DNA of 64,000 nucleotides from Mycobacteroides abscessus ATCC 19977 (GTDB lineage: Bacteria > Actinomycetota > Actinomycetes > Mycobacteriales > Mycobacteriaceae): positions 4,836,001 through 4,900,000 of the forward strand of contig NC_010397.1 of assembly GCF_000069185.1 (NCBI RefSeq), in the 5' to 3' direction. Below are positions 38,450 through 47,340 of this stretch, one piece after another. Positions within the stretch are counted from its first letter, which is position 1, and the number at the start of each line of letters is the position of its first letter. The notes beneath the pieces are model-generated. The model saw only the letters and a program-made list of their open reading frames with translations, was not told where the DNA came from and did not search any database. Made by a program: the position numbers and the translations under genes.

Positions 38450-39616
38450 CTAGGATTCGGCGGCTCGGCTCGCTACCATGCGCTCCCGCTGACCGGTTCC
38501 ACCTCTTCGGCCGGATCCGGCAACCGTCCAGGCAGCGATTGTGCTCGCAGCTGCAATGCCAAGGCAAATTGCGCCGTACCACAGGCTGCCAACCGGATCG
38601 CCCATAGCGGTAAGGCCATTAGTGGCCCCGAAATAGTCGGGCAGCGCCGACACCCACAAGACCGTCATTACCGCCAGATAGACCACCGCGTAACCCAGGA
38701 TGGAGGGATGCGTGACATAGCCGTCCGTGCCCCCGCCACGAAGCGCAAGCCACTGTCTGACCAGGACCGGCACTGCCACCGCCACCAGGGTCAGCAGCTC
38801 CGCGGCATACACAACGCCGACCACGGCGGTGCTGTCCGTTATCAGACCCGCGATGGTCGCGGGCATAGGCAGCACTGCGGTGCCAATCGAGGCAAGCAAT
38901 CCAATAACCACAGTGCGCCAGACGATTTGTCCGCCGGTGAAGGATCTTCCTTCATCCACGTGGCGGCCCACGAAAAGCTGTGCACAAAACGCCAAGGACA
39001 TCGGCCACAGCGCAGCGAAGACAACGACACTGCCCATCGGCACCGAATCGAAGAACGGCTTGTTCAACGGATTGTCCAGAGTCCATTCCCACCAACGTAA
39101 TTGCGGACCGAGATGGTCGAAAATCTCGTAAAAGGCGTGGTGCACCAGCCCCACACAGGCCGCCCCCACCAGCACGCCGTAACGGCGAAAGACTCCGAGA
39201 GTTCTGACAATCTCAAAGGCCACGGTGGCCATCATCGGGTAGATCGCAATGATGTACAGAGGTAGTCGGCCCCACAGAAAATCCACGGTGAATACGTTGT
39301 GCGCGAACATCGTGTCCACGTGCTCACTGATGCCGAACGGCCCTGGAAAATACAGGGGCGGCTCGATGATCAAGAGATAGGCGATCGCTCCGAACCACAC
39401 CGCGATGTTCGTCGGATCGTTATGACGGCGCAGCCGAATGATCGCGTAGAACAGCGCCAATATGGCGCCGCCGATCACGGTCAGCTCCAGGACCGGCAGC
39501 GTCCAGTTCTCGAGCGAGGACGGGTTGCGCAACACGGCGATGCCGCCCGCGGTGTCGCACGAGAAGCCCAACCGCGCCGCCAGATCGGCGAAAGTCGGCG
39601 TACAAAGACCAGACAT
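38450..39616 (-). CDS. Polytopic membrane protein of unknown function
   Basis: The 388-residue protein has about nine to ten hydrophobic segments and no recognised catalytic motif. Conserved-looking pieces are IIEPPLYFPGP, VHHAFYEIFDHLGPQLRWW and GRHVDEGRSFTGGQ. Its ATG lies two bases after the stop of the metal-dependent hydrolase, so the two form an operon; the pair recurs in mycobacteria as far as I recall. No function is claimed. Confidence 0.7.
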   Translation of the reverse strand: MSGLCTPTFADLAARLGFSCDTAGGIAVLRNPSSLENWTLPVLELTVIGGAILALFYAIIRLRRHNDPTNIAVWFGAIAYLLIIEPPLYFPGPFGISEHVDTMFAHNVFTVDFLWGRLPLYIIAIYPMMATVAFEIVRTLGVFRRYGVLVGAACVGLVHHAFYEIFDHLGPQLRWWEWTLDNPLNKPFFDSVPMGSVVVFAALWPMSLAFCAQLFVGRHVDEGRSFTGGQIVWRTVVIGLLASIGTAVLPMPATIAGLITDSTAVVGVVYAAELLTLVAVAVPVLVRQWLALRGGGTDGYVTHPSILGYAVVYLAVMTVLWVSALPDYFGATNGLTAMGDPVGSLWYGAICLGIAAASTIAAWTVAGSGRRGGTGQRERMVASRAAES

Positions 39617-39618
39617 CG

Positions 39619-40554
39619 TCAGACTCCCACTCCCGTCGCCTTGCCGGCGGTGTACCACTGAGTGACCTCGTAGCCGGCCTCGTACCGGGCGAACCATTCG
39701 TCGGCCAGTGCCGGCAACTTCTCGTGCGCCGGGTTATGGCCTGGAATCTGACTGCGCACCGCACCCGACATCGCCACCATGACTTCGCGCGCCGGTAAGT
39801 GTCTGAACGCGTTTTCGATAGGACCGTCATTCGGCGCATCCACGAACGGGAGACGTTGGAGCAATGACTTTTTGCGTGCCTGCATGCCGAACATCGACAG
39901 GGCGTCGACCTTGCGATCTTCGAGGGGGACGTGCTTGTTGAAACCTTCACAGGCGATGCGCAGCACCGACCAGACGTGCCTGAAGATCGACGGCGCCATC
40001 CGCATGCGGTACCAGGGATCGTTGACTACCGCGTCATAGATGATCAGTGCCGAGCTGCGATGCTCGACCTCTTCGACAAAGTGCCAGAGAAACAACGAGG
40101 CCACCCGATCATCGCCGGGGGCGAAGAGCGTGTCGTCGTGATCGAGCATCAGCTTGAACACCGGCGTGAACGTTGCCTCCAAATCGGCGGTATACGCCAG
40201 CCGATACTTCAAGGGCTTGTTCGCGGTGAGGTCATCGAAGGAGGCGATCACCTCGTCCAGGGTCTCCTTGAGCCCCGGATAACTCTTGATCAGACCCTTC
40301 GCATGTTGGCGGTGGCCCATGGAGTGCTGGCCCTCCTGCCGCACAAACGCATCGGCCTCTTCGGCGATCACCGGATCGGCGATCAGCGGCATCGCTTCGG
40401 GAATCATCTGGCCGATCATCTTCTCGAATGCGATCGCCAGGAAGGAAACCGCATTGGCCATGCTCGAAAAGGCCGGATTGGACTCGTTCCATAGGAACGG
40501 GACGTGGTGATCGGCGAAGGCGAACCGCAATTTGCGCACGATCAGTTCCGTCAT
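39619..40554 (-). CDS. Metal-dependent hydrolase (PF10118 type)
   Basis: The 311-residue helical protein has several metal-type His/Glu positions in FVRQEGQHSMGHRQH and WHFVEEVEHRSSA, matching the predicted metal-dependent hydrolase family PF10118. The pattern recalls ferritin-like di-iron helices. The ATG at 40554 follows GCGAGGTGCC. It is the first gene of an operon with the polytopic membrane protein and diverges from a TetR gene over a symmetric promoter region. Confidence 0.8.
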   Translation of the reverse strand: MTELIVRKLRFAFADHHVPFLWNESNPAFSSMANAVSFLAIAFEKMIGQMIPEAMPLIADPVIAEEADAFVRQEGQHSMGHRQHAKGLIKSYPGLKETLDEVIASFDDLTANKPLKYRLAYTADLEATFTPVFKLMLDHDDTLFAPGDDRVASLFLWHFVEEVEHRSSALIIYDAVVNDPWYRMRMAPSIFRHVWSVLRIACEGFNKHVPLEDRKVDALSMFGMQARKKSLLQRLPFVDAPNDGPIENAFRHLPAREVMVAMSGAVRSQIPGHNPAHEKLPALADEWFARYEAGYEVTQWYTAGKATGVGV

Positions 40555-40572
40555 GAAGGCACCTCGCTTGAA

Positions 40573-40606
40573 CATACAATAAGACAATTACTTGTTTCTC
40601 TGTATG
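40573..40606. promoter_or_regulatory. Nested dyad between hydrolase and TetR
   Basis: CATACA at 40573-40578 and TGTATG at 40601-40606 are exact reverse complements, centred on CAATTACTTG at 40585-40594. The shared centre suggests a TetR-type operator overlapping both divergent promoters. Confidence 0.45.
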
Positions 40607-40676
40607 ATTACGGGAGGGATCCGCCGATGTCAATGGCGATATGCTGCATGGATGCCGACGCCCGGGGAGCCCAGCG

Positions 40677-41282
40677 ATGGCGCGTAGGCGGGGATGGGAT
40701 GGACAGCCACCCAGCAGTGACGAGGAAGCGGCCGAGCGGATCGTCGCCGCAGCGGTGAAACTGATCGGCGAGACAGGCTCGGCCGTGAGCCTTGCGGACG
40801 TGGCAGCCGAACTGGGCGTCATTCGGCAAACGGTCTACCGGTATTTCCCCACGGCCGACGCCCTCATGCATGCCGCTTCCCTCGCCTCGGTCGACGGCTT
40901 CCTGGACCGGCTCACCCACGTGGTGCGGGGCATCACCGATCCCGCGGAGGCGCTCACCGAGGGCGTGCTCTACACCTTGGAAGAAGTCACTCGCACACCA
41001 CATTTGGGCATCATGATGTCCGAACCGTATGCCCATTCTCATACCAGCGACATGACATCGGACGAAGCTCAGGCATTCGGCCTCCGCATGCTCGACCGAT
41101 TCGACGTCGACTGGGTCCAGTACGGATACGACGACGCGGCCAAGCGCGAACTCGTCGAGTTCGCGCTCCGAATCATGCTGTCGTTCTTTGTCTCACCCAA
41201 CGAAGCAACCCGGTCTCGCGACGAGCTCCGCGGCTTCCTCAAGCGGTGGCTCGGCGGCGCCGTGCTGGCGCAAGGACGCTGA
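40677..41282 (+). CDS. TetR family regulator
   Basis: The 201-residue protein has an N-terminal TetR helix-turn-helix (about 22-66; LADVAAELGVIRQTVYRYF) and a C-terminal ligand domain. The ATG at 40677 (MARRRGWDG) is preceded by GGGAGCCC and is preferred over the ATG at 40641. It diverges from the hydrolase/membrane-protein operon and likely represses it. Confidence 0.88.
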   Translation: MARRRGWDGQPPSSDEEAAERIVAAAVKLIGETGSAVSLADVAAELGVIRQTVYRYFPTADALMHAASLASVDGFLDRLTHVVRGITDPAEALTEGVLYTLEEVTRTPHLGIMMSEPYAHSHTSDMTSDEAQAFGLRMLDRFDVDWVQYGYDDAAKRELVEFALRIMLSFFVSPNEATRSRDELRGFLKRWLGGAVLAQGR

Positions 41283-41378
41283 CGGCGCATCGATCTCACC
41301 CAATTAATCACGATATCCGTTACCAATAAACGGTTCTATCGCCTTTCACAATCAGTCGGCCGGCTCTACCTTCGCGTT

Positions 41379-42074
41379 ATGAAGTCAATCAATCGACGCA
41401 CGGTGCTCGGCGGAGTCGGCGTCGCCGGGGTTGCGGCCGCTGCCGGCGCCGGCACCGACTGGGCGTTTTCGCCCCCTCGCTCCCATGACAATCCAGAGGA
41501 CGTAACCGTGACCGATGACGCCGCTCGCTTCGGCGACCCTAGGCTCCCCGCCGAACTGAACACCGCCCAGCCGCATCTGTTTCACCTCGGTGCGCTCGCA
41601 CCACAAACTTTCGACGGCGGTGACCTGAGACAGGCTCACGAAGGCAACTTTCCCATCCTCACCGGACAGCAGGCGAGCGTCGTCATGGTGACCTTGCAAC
41701 CGGGCGGAATCCGGGAACCACATTGGCATCCGAGCGCCTGGGAGATCAACGTCATAACCAGCGGCGTGGCCACATGGACCCTGTTGGATCCCATGGGCCA
41801 TAGCGAAACCTTCGATGCCCACGTCGGTGACGTCGTCTTCGCACCGCAGGGATCGTTGCACTATTTCGAGAACAAGGGCCCCGACGACCTCAAACTGCTC
41901 ATCGTGTTCAACGCCAGTACCGCAGAAGGCAAGGACGACATCGGAATTGGTGCCTCGATCAGCAAGCTACCGCCCGATGTGCTGTCAGCCGTCTTCGGAG
42001 TGCCGACCGAAACCTTCGCGAAGTTCAAGAAGATCAACGAATCCGTCACCATTCTGCGCAGGCCACAGACGTAG
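41379..42074 (+). CDS. Tat-exported cupin domain protein (oxalate-decarboxylase-like)
   Basis: The 231-residue protein starts with a twin-arginine signal (NRRTVLGGVGVAGVAAAAGAG) and carries a cupin barrel with metal ligands in EPHWHPSAWEINVI (two His and Glu) and a later His in GSLHYFENKG. This matches the oxalate decarboxylase-like cupins; a single cupin domain is visible, so the activity is uncertain. It would be folded with its metal before export. The next gene is a PepSY membrane protein. Confidence 0.82.
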   Translation: MKSINRRTVLGGVGVAGVAAAAGAGTDWAFSPPRSHDNPEDVTVTDDAARFGDPRLPAELNTAQPHLFHLGALAPQTFDGGDLRQAHEGNFPILTGQQASVVMVTLQPGGIREPHWHPSAWEINVITSGVATWTLLDPMGHSETFDAHVGDVVFAPQGSLHYFENKGPDDLKLLIVFNASTAEGKDDIGIGASISKLPPDVLSAVFGVPTETFAKFKKINESVTILRRPQT

Positions 42075-42144
42075 CCGCCCATTGCGTGTTCGACCTCGCT
42101 AGCCTTACTCCCCGACAGCGTCGGTTCGGCTATGGGAGCAGAAG

Positions 42145-43440
42145 GTGTCCACACCCCGGCGTCGGCGCGTGTCGTTGAAGACCCGACGCGCTTTGGTTTT
42201 GAGCCATCGCTGGATTGGCCTCATCTGTGGGCTGCTGGTGGTGATCGTCAGCACGAGCGGCGCACTACTGGTCTACCAACCGGAGCTGGTCCGGGCGTTG
42301 CATCCAGAGATGTTCCACAGCACCCCTACCGACAACCCGGTCGGCTTCACGCGGGCAATCGCCGAAGCACGATCGCAATACCCCGGCATACAGCTCGCGA
42401 GCGCATCCCTCAAGGACGGCGTGTATCTACTGCGTGCATCGTCGGAAACACATGACACATTCTTCGTCGACGCCGGAACCGGCGTCCTGAACGGGCGACT
42501 GGATCTCGGCGCGGGCATCCTCGGCTTCCTGGTCAACATGCACGACTGTGGTTTCACCTGCGAGGGCTATAGCGGATACCTACCGTTCCTCGCGCAACCG
42601 TGCCCGCTGGGAAAACTCGGCGCCTTCTCTGGGCTCTCATGGGGATCGGCGCTACTCGCATGTGCGGCGGCCGTTCTGTTATTGCTCGTGTTGCCCGCTC
42701 CATTCATCTGGTGGAAGGCAATCCGAAAGCTACGCAACGCCTTACGCGTTCGCTGGGGCTCCGGGCGCTTCGCTCGCGATTTCGACCTGCACGCGATCAT
42801 CGGCATCGTGGCCACGGTGCCGCTGCTCATTTGGGCAGCGACCGGATTACAGTTCGAAGCCCCGGGCCTCACCACTCTGTGGTACTCGCTGACCGGAGGA
42901 CACCCCGCCGAACGGACATCTACCGCGAGCCGTGGCGTCGAGGATGTATCCGTCGGCCAAGCAATTTCCGCGGCCGCCAGCCACTTTCCCGGGGCTGAGG
43001 TGACTTGGGTCGGACTCCCAGACGAGGAGAACCCGTACTACCGGATCGACTTGCTGGACCCCGACAGTCCGGATCTGCGGGCACACAGCCTCAACTACCA
43101 CGGTAATAGATCGGTCGGCGTAGACGCCCATGACGCCGCCCATGTACAAATCCTGCGCGCAAGACCAATGAGCGTATCCAACGCAATCGCCGACGAATGG
43201 GCTGGTCCCGCAGCTCATTTCGGACTCGCTGTCAACGGCTATTGGCGTGCGATCTGGTTCGTCCTCGGCCTGACTCCCCTGCTGCTGGCGCTTACCGGCA
43301 TCAGTACCTGGCAGTGGCGCCGAAGAGCGCGGTCACGGGCAGCCGTCAAGATCGCACGGGTTCCCGCCGCGGCCGGGCCAACACCCGCGTCGGCCACCAG
43401 AACCACGTCCCCAGCAGCCGAACAAGCGCGGGCACGATAA
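42145..43440 (+). CDS. PepSY-associated (PepSY-TM) membrane protein
   Basis: The 431-residue protein has the PepSY_TM layout: an N-terminal membrane segment (SHRWIGLICGLLVVIVSTSGALLVY), an outside PepSY region, two central membrane segments (about 170-190 and 218-235), a second outside region, and a C-terminal membrane segment near residue 375-395. Such proteins are often iron-regulated and linked to ferric reductase or siderophore functions. Its last 95 bases overlap the convergent mmpL gene. The final ~35 residues are Ala/Pro/Thr-rich. Confidence 0.82.
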   Translation: MSTPRRRRVSLKTRRALVLSHRWIGLICGLLVVIVSTSGALLVYQPELVRALHPEMFHSTPTDNPVGFTRAIAEARSQYPGIQLASASLKDGVYLLRASSETHDTFFVDAGTGVLNGRLDLGAGILGFLVNMHDCGFTCEGYSGYLPFLAQPCPLGKLGAFSGLSWGSALLACAAAVLLLLVLPAPFIWWKAIRKLRNALRVRWGSGRFARDFDLHAIIGIVATVPLLIWAATGLQFEAPGLTTLWYSLTGGHPAERTSTASRGVEDVSVGQAISAAASHFPGAEVTWVGLPDEENPYYRIDLLDPDSPDLRAHSLNYHGNRSVGVDAHDAAHVQILRARPMSVSNAIADEWAGPAAHFGLAVNGYWRAIWFVLGLTPLLLALTGISTWQWRRRARSRAAVKIARVPAAAGPTPASATRTTSPAAEQARAR

Positions 43441-46177
43441 ACGAACGCACAATCAGCGTGTCCAACAATAGGCCAATGCATACGGTGGTTCCCACCTGAC
43501 CGATGGTTCGCAGGTCGCTCGCCAACATTGCCAACATGGTGAACGCGAAGACCAGCCCCGCGGAAGTGACCACACCTCCGGTACTTCCAAGCGCCCGTAT
43601 CAACCCGGTGTTCAGTCCGGCGTCGGTTTCCTCTTTGAGCCGGGCGATCAATAGCAGGTTGTAGTCCGAACCCACAGCCACCAGGATGATGAAGGTCAAC
43701 GGCAGGATGAGCCAGTGCAGGGGCAGCCCGACGAGGTGCTGCCAGATGAGCACCGAAAGCCCGAAGGCCCCGGCGAACGAAAAGGCCACCGTACCGATAA
43801 TCACGAAGGGCGCCACCAGGCTTCGTGTGATGACCATCATGATCAAGAAGATCAGAGTGAACGCGGCGATCGCCGCGATCAGGAGATCAGACGCCGCGTA
43901 CTGCTTAATGTCCTTGTTGTTCGAACCGGCGCCACCGATGTATACCTGCGCACCGGCCAGCGAAGTCTCCTTCAGCGCCGTCGTAATGGCATCGGGAAAG
44001 TCGTTCACGTGCTCGATGCCCTCGGGCCCCATGGCGTTGCCCATGTGGGTGACGATGAAGCGAGCGGCCTTGCCGTCCGGCGACATCATCAGCGTCATAC
44101 CGGTTTTGATGTCCTCGTTGTCGAAGGCTTCGTGCGGGATGTAGAAGAAGTCGTCACTGCGAGACGCGTCAAAGTCGTTACCCACGTTGATCATGTCGTC
44201 GAAGGTCTGGTCCGTCGCGGTGGCCTGCAGGTTCGTCTGACCGTAGGTGTTGACGATGAGGGCCTGTAGGGCCTCTTGATCATTGGCGGTGAGCTTCAAT
44301 AGCGCCACCATCTGCGGGAGAAGCCTGTCCACCACTTCCAGCGAGCCCACCGCGTCCTTGATGTCGGCTGCGAGCTTGTCGATGCTGTCCAGCATGTCGA
44401 ACAGCGACCTGAAGGACTGGCAGACGGGAATGTCGAAACAGTGCGGCTCCCAGTAGAAGTAGTTGCGCAGTGGTCGCATGAAATCGTCCAGGTTAGAGAC
44501 CTTCTCGTTCATGTCCTGAGTGACCTGCTGCATGTCTTCCATCGTCACGACGGTGTTGTGCATCTCGTCCGCCAGCTGTTGCGTCAGGTCGGTGGTCTGT
44601 CGCAAGACCGCGACCGAGTGCGCCATGATCTGCGCTTGCCTATCGGTATTGGCGTTCTGCGCCTTGGTGAAAGGAAGCTGCTGACCGTTCCCGCTCCCCT
44701 GGGTGGTAAACAGGTACGGCAACGAGGCATGCTCGAGCGCGCGGCCCATGGGTCTGGTGATGCTCTGCACCATCGCCACACCCGGAAGCCGCACGAGGCT
44801 CTTCGACACACGGTCCAGGGAAATGAAATCGGCCGAGTTGCGCATGTCGTGGTCCGACTCGACCATGAGCATCTCGGTGAACAGCTTGCTTGGCGGAAAG
44901 TGGCGGTCGGCGGCCGCGAAACCCTGCTTGGCCGGAGCGTCCGGCGGTTGGTACGCACGATCGTCGTAGTTCACTTGGTATGTCGGCACAAACACCGCGC
45001 CAACGAGTACTGCTGCGGCACTTGCCACCAGGATCGGCTTGGGCCAGCGCACCACGCTTGCCCCGATGCGGCGGTACAGGCGGGCCTTGACCCTGCGCTT
45101 GGGGTCGAAGAGACCGAACAAGCTGCCCAAGTGCAGCAAGGCCGGCCCCAGGGTGAGGGCGGCCGCAATGGTCAAGAGCATCGCGATGGCGACCGCGGGG
45201 CCCATGGTGTGGAAGTAATTGAGCCGCGCGAAACTCAGACACAGCCCGGCTCCCGCGATCGTCAGGCCCGAGCCGATGATGACGTGGGATACGCCCCGGT
45301 ACGCGGAGTAGAAGGCGTCCTCCCGGTCCAAGCCCGCATTGCGCGCCTCGTGGTACCGGCCCAACAGGAAGATTCCGTAATCGGTCCCCGCCCCGAGCGT
45401 CAGCGCGATCACGATGTTGACGGCGAATGAGGACAGCTCGATGTAGCCGAAGTGCCCGAGAGTGGCGACAACTCCCCGGGCGACCAGCATTTCGACCAAA
45501 ACCCCGAACAGCGGCACCAGCATGGTGGTGACGGAGCGATACACCATCAACAACATGAAGATGATCAGGAAGATCGTCACGATGGTGATGTTGTTCAGGC
45601 TCGAGTTCGCGACGCTCAGGGTGTCGGAGGCAAGAGGCGCGGCACCACTGACATAGACCTTGAGTCCGCGCGGCGGTGTGTCCTTGTCGATCGTCTCCTT
45701 GATCGCTTCCACCGACTTGTTCGCCTGCGTTTGACCGATATCGCCGGCCAACCGCAGCAGCACGAACGCCGACTTGCCGTCCAGGCTCTGCGCACCGGCA
45801 GCCGTGATCGGCTTGCCCCACGTATCCATCACGTACTGAACGTGTTCGGTGTCGCTCTTGAGCCTGCGCACCAGATCGTCGTAGTACTGATGATCGGAGC
45901 CGTCGAGCGGCCGATCGGCTTCCAGCACCAGCATGGTCAGGCTGGTGGATGTGGACTCCTGGAACTTTTCACCGATATGCAGCATCGCCCGCTGGGACGG
46001 GGCATAGTGCGGGATCATCGGGCCCGCGAGCTCCTCGGCAACATCTTCCACATGTGGCACAAACGTATTCGTCGTCACCGCGACTATCGCCCAGAACACG
46101 ACGATAGGCACCGCGAGAACACGCACCATCCGGGGAATGAGGGGCCGCTTCACGCTGTGCTTGCTCTGCTCACTCAT
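43346..46177 (-). CDS. mmpL: MmpL family RND transporter
   Basis: The 943-residue protein is a second MmpL4/5-type exporter with twelve membrane segments, proton-relay Asp-Tyr pairs in LGAGTDYGIFLLG and AVGSDYNLLLI, and a central coiled-coil hairpin with HCFDIPVCQS. The start at 46177 overlaps the mmpS stop (ATGA) and has AGGGTGAAA upstream; an ATG at 46195 is possible. Its C-terminus overlaps the convergent PepSY gene. It forms an operon with the mmpS just upstream. Siderophore or drug export is usual for this subgroup; the substrate is not shown here. Confidence 0.95.
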   Translation of the reverse strand: MSEQSKHSVKRPLIPRMVRVLAVPIVVFWAIVAVTTNTFVPHVEDVAEELAGPMIPHYAPSQRAMLHIGEKFQESTSTSLTMLVLEADRPLDGSDHQYYDDLVRRLKSDTEHVQYVMDTWGKPITAAGAQSLDGKSAFVLLRLAGDIGQTQANKSVEAIKETIDKDTPPRGLKVYVSGAAPLASDTLSVANSSLNNITIVTIFLIIFMLLMVYRSVTTMLVPLFGVLVEMLVARGVVATLGHFGYIELSSFAVNIVIALTLGAGTDYGIFLLGRYHEARNAGLDREDAFYSAYRGVSHVIIGSGLTIAGAGLCLSFARLNYFHTMGPAVAIAMLLTIAAALTLGPALLHLGSLFGLFDPKRRVKARLYRRIGASVVRWPKPILVASAAAVLVGAVFVPTYQVNYDDRAYQPPDAPAKQGFAAADRHFPPSKLFTEMLMVESDHDMRNSADFISLDRVSKSLVRLPGVAMVQSITRPMGRALEHASLPYLFTTQGSGNGQQLPFTKAQNANTDRQAQIMAHSVAVLRQTTDLTQQLADEMHNTVVTMEDMQQVTQDMNEKVSNLDDFMRPLRNYFYWEPHCFDIPVCQSFRSLFDMLDSIDKLAADIKDAVGSLEVVDRLLPQMVALLKLTANDQEALQALIVNTYGQTNLQATATDQTFDDMINVGNDFDASRSDDFFYIPHEAFDNEDIKTGMTLMMSPDGKAARFIVTHMGNAMGPEGIEHVNDFPDAITTALKETSLAGAQVYIGGAGSNNKDIKQYAASDLLIAAIAAFTLIFLIMMVITRSLVAPFVIIGTVAFSFAGAFGLSVLIWQHLVGLPLHWLILPLTFIILVAVGSDYNLLLIARLKEETDAGLNTGLIRALGSTGGVVTSAGLVFAFTMLAMLASDLRTIGQVGTTVCIGLLLDTLIVRSFIVPALVRLLGTWFWWPTRVLARPRREPVRS

Positions 46178-46617
46178 GCCGATTTCACCCTGCACATCAC
46201 GTTCGCGTCGGCATGATCATCTGACATTTGATCGCGGACAACATCATTCACACGAATCCGGCAGCCGACTTGGCCGCCACGCACCTGCACCGAAATGCTG
46301 CCCGACACCACAGTGAGCGTGGTGGTCTCGGTATGCGACCACGGCAGCGTCGTCACATTCTCTTGATGGGGATGCCCGTCGATGTCGACATAGCTCAGCA
46401 TGCCGCCCTCCCCCGGCGCACCGAACACCTCATAGGTGAGCGTCTTGGGCGTGAATTCCGGCGGTGCCTGCGGCTGGTTGACTGTGATCACCGGCTCTGG
46501 CGCGGACATCTGGTGCACCTTCCACATCGACACCGACGCGACTCCGAGCGCGATTGCGGCGACCAATGGCATCCAGGCTCGGGCTAGGGCCGTTCTGCCA
46601 ACCGAACGTGGACTCAC
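46174..46617 (-). CDS. mmpS: MmpS family accessory protein
   Basis: The 147-residue protein has an N-terminal membrane helix (about 13-33) and the MmpS domain with LTYEVFGAPGEGGMLSYVD, LPWSHTETT and two late Cys (VGCRIRVND, VMCRVKSA). It is the first gene of the mmpS-mmpL operon; a perfect 19-base palindrome lies 33 bases upstream. It is similar in layout to the mmpS at 21111 but differs in sequence. Confidence 0.92.
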   Translation of the reverse strand: MSPRSVGRTALARAWMPLVAAIALGVASVSMWKVHQMSAPEPVITVNQPQAPPEFTPKTLTYEVFGAPGEGGMLSYVDIDGHPHQENVTTLPWSHTETTTLTVVSGSISVQVRGGQVGCRIRVNDVVRDQMSDDHADANVMCRVKSA

Positions 46618-46650
46618 CCAACCACCTTCCCCGACCTCACCACACCACAG

Positions 46651-46669
46651 ATGTCAATTGAATTGACAT
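46651..46669. promoter_or_regulatory. Palindromic operator before the second mmpS
   Basis: ATGTCAATTGAATTGACAT is a perfect 9-base inverted repeat around one G, 33 bases from the mmpS start. It has the size of a TetR-type operator. No TetR gene is directly adjacent; the one at 48372 is the nearest. Confidence 0.65.
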
Positions 46670-46739
46670 TAGTACGGTCGAGAATGCTATCAGCCGAACC
46701 TGGGAATGCATGCTCCACCGCGACCTCACGAAATATCCA

Positions 46740-47198
46740 TCAGACAGGCGGCACGGATGCTCGAGGCAGCCGCCCTTTCAGGCGCCTCATACGCAGCACC
46801 TGTGCGGTGATATTTATGGACGAGACCATCGGGATCACCCCGAGAAATGTTCGCTCCGACGGGGTTGCCCCATGGAGCTGTTCAAGACTGCCGAGAACAT
46901 AGAAACAGCCCAGGCTGAAAATGGTCGCCGGAATCGAGAACGCCCACAACGACCCCCGATCGGCTATCGCCTGGCGAGCGAAACTCAGTTCGTCTGTCGA
47001 CATCTGTTCGCGTTTTCGGACCTTACTCAGCACGAACGGGTATCCGCCGACGCTGTGCGCCAGCGGCGAGACTGCCCGCTTTCTGAGACGCGCGGTGTAC
47101 ACGGACATGCACGTGGCGAAGACCAGCAGAGCCACGAAGGCGAGCACCGCCAGGTTTCCGAACAGGTGCCAATTGTGCCCTAGGAAGTTCCAGTTCAT
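46740..47198 (-). CDS. Small membrane protein of unknown function
   Basis: The 152-residue protein has three hydrophobic segments: about 13-33 (LAVLAFVALLVFATCMSV), 84-103 and a weaker one near 115-130. The sequence between is basic and polar. I do not recognise the family. It starts 142 bases from the divergent cyclase gene and ends 122 bases before the mmpS operon. It could be co-transcribed with mmpS-mmpL, but the palindrome between them suggests a separate promoter. Confidence 0.55.
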   Translation of the reverse strand: MNWNFLGHNWHLFGNLAVLAFVALLVFATCMSVYTARLRKRAVSPLAHSVGGYPFVLSKVRKREQMSTDELSFARQAIADRGSLWAFSIPATIFSLGCFYVLGSLEQLHGATPSERTFLGVIPMVSSINITAQVLRMRRLKGRLPRASVPPV

Positions 47199-47340
47199 TG
47201 CGCCGTCCCTTCACCCCGCTGCCGAGGAATTTCCTTGCAGATACTCGGGGTTTCCCGTGAGCAAGTCAAGGTCCCTGACACAGCGTCGGCTCACCGCGGT
47301 ATCCCCGATCGGCGCGCCACCTGTGTGCTGTACTGGCGAG

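Noticed and set aside
44441..45430. A 329-residue plus-strand open frame inside mmpL
   Set aside because: It is opposite a clear MmpL transporter and has no family features.
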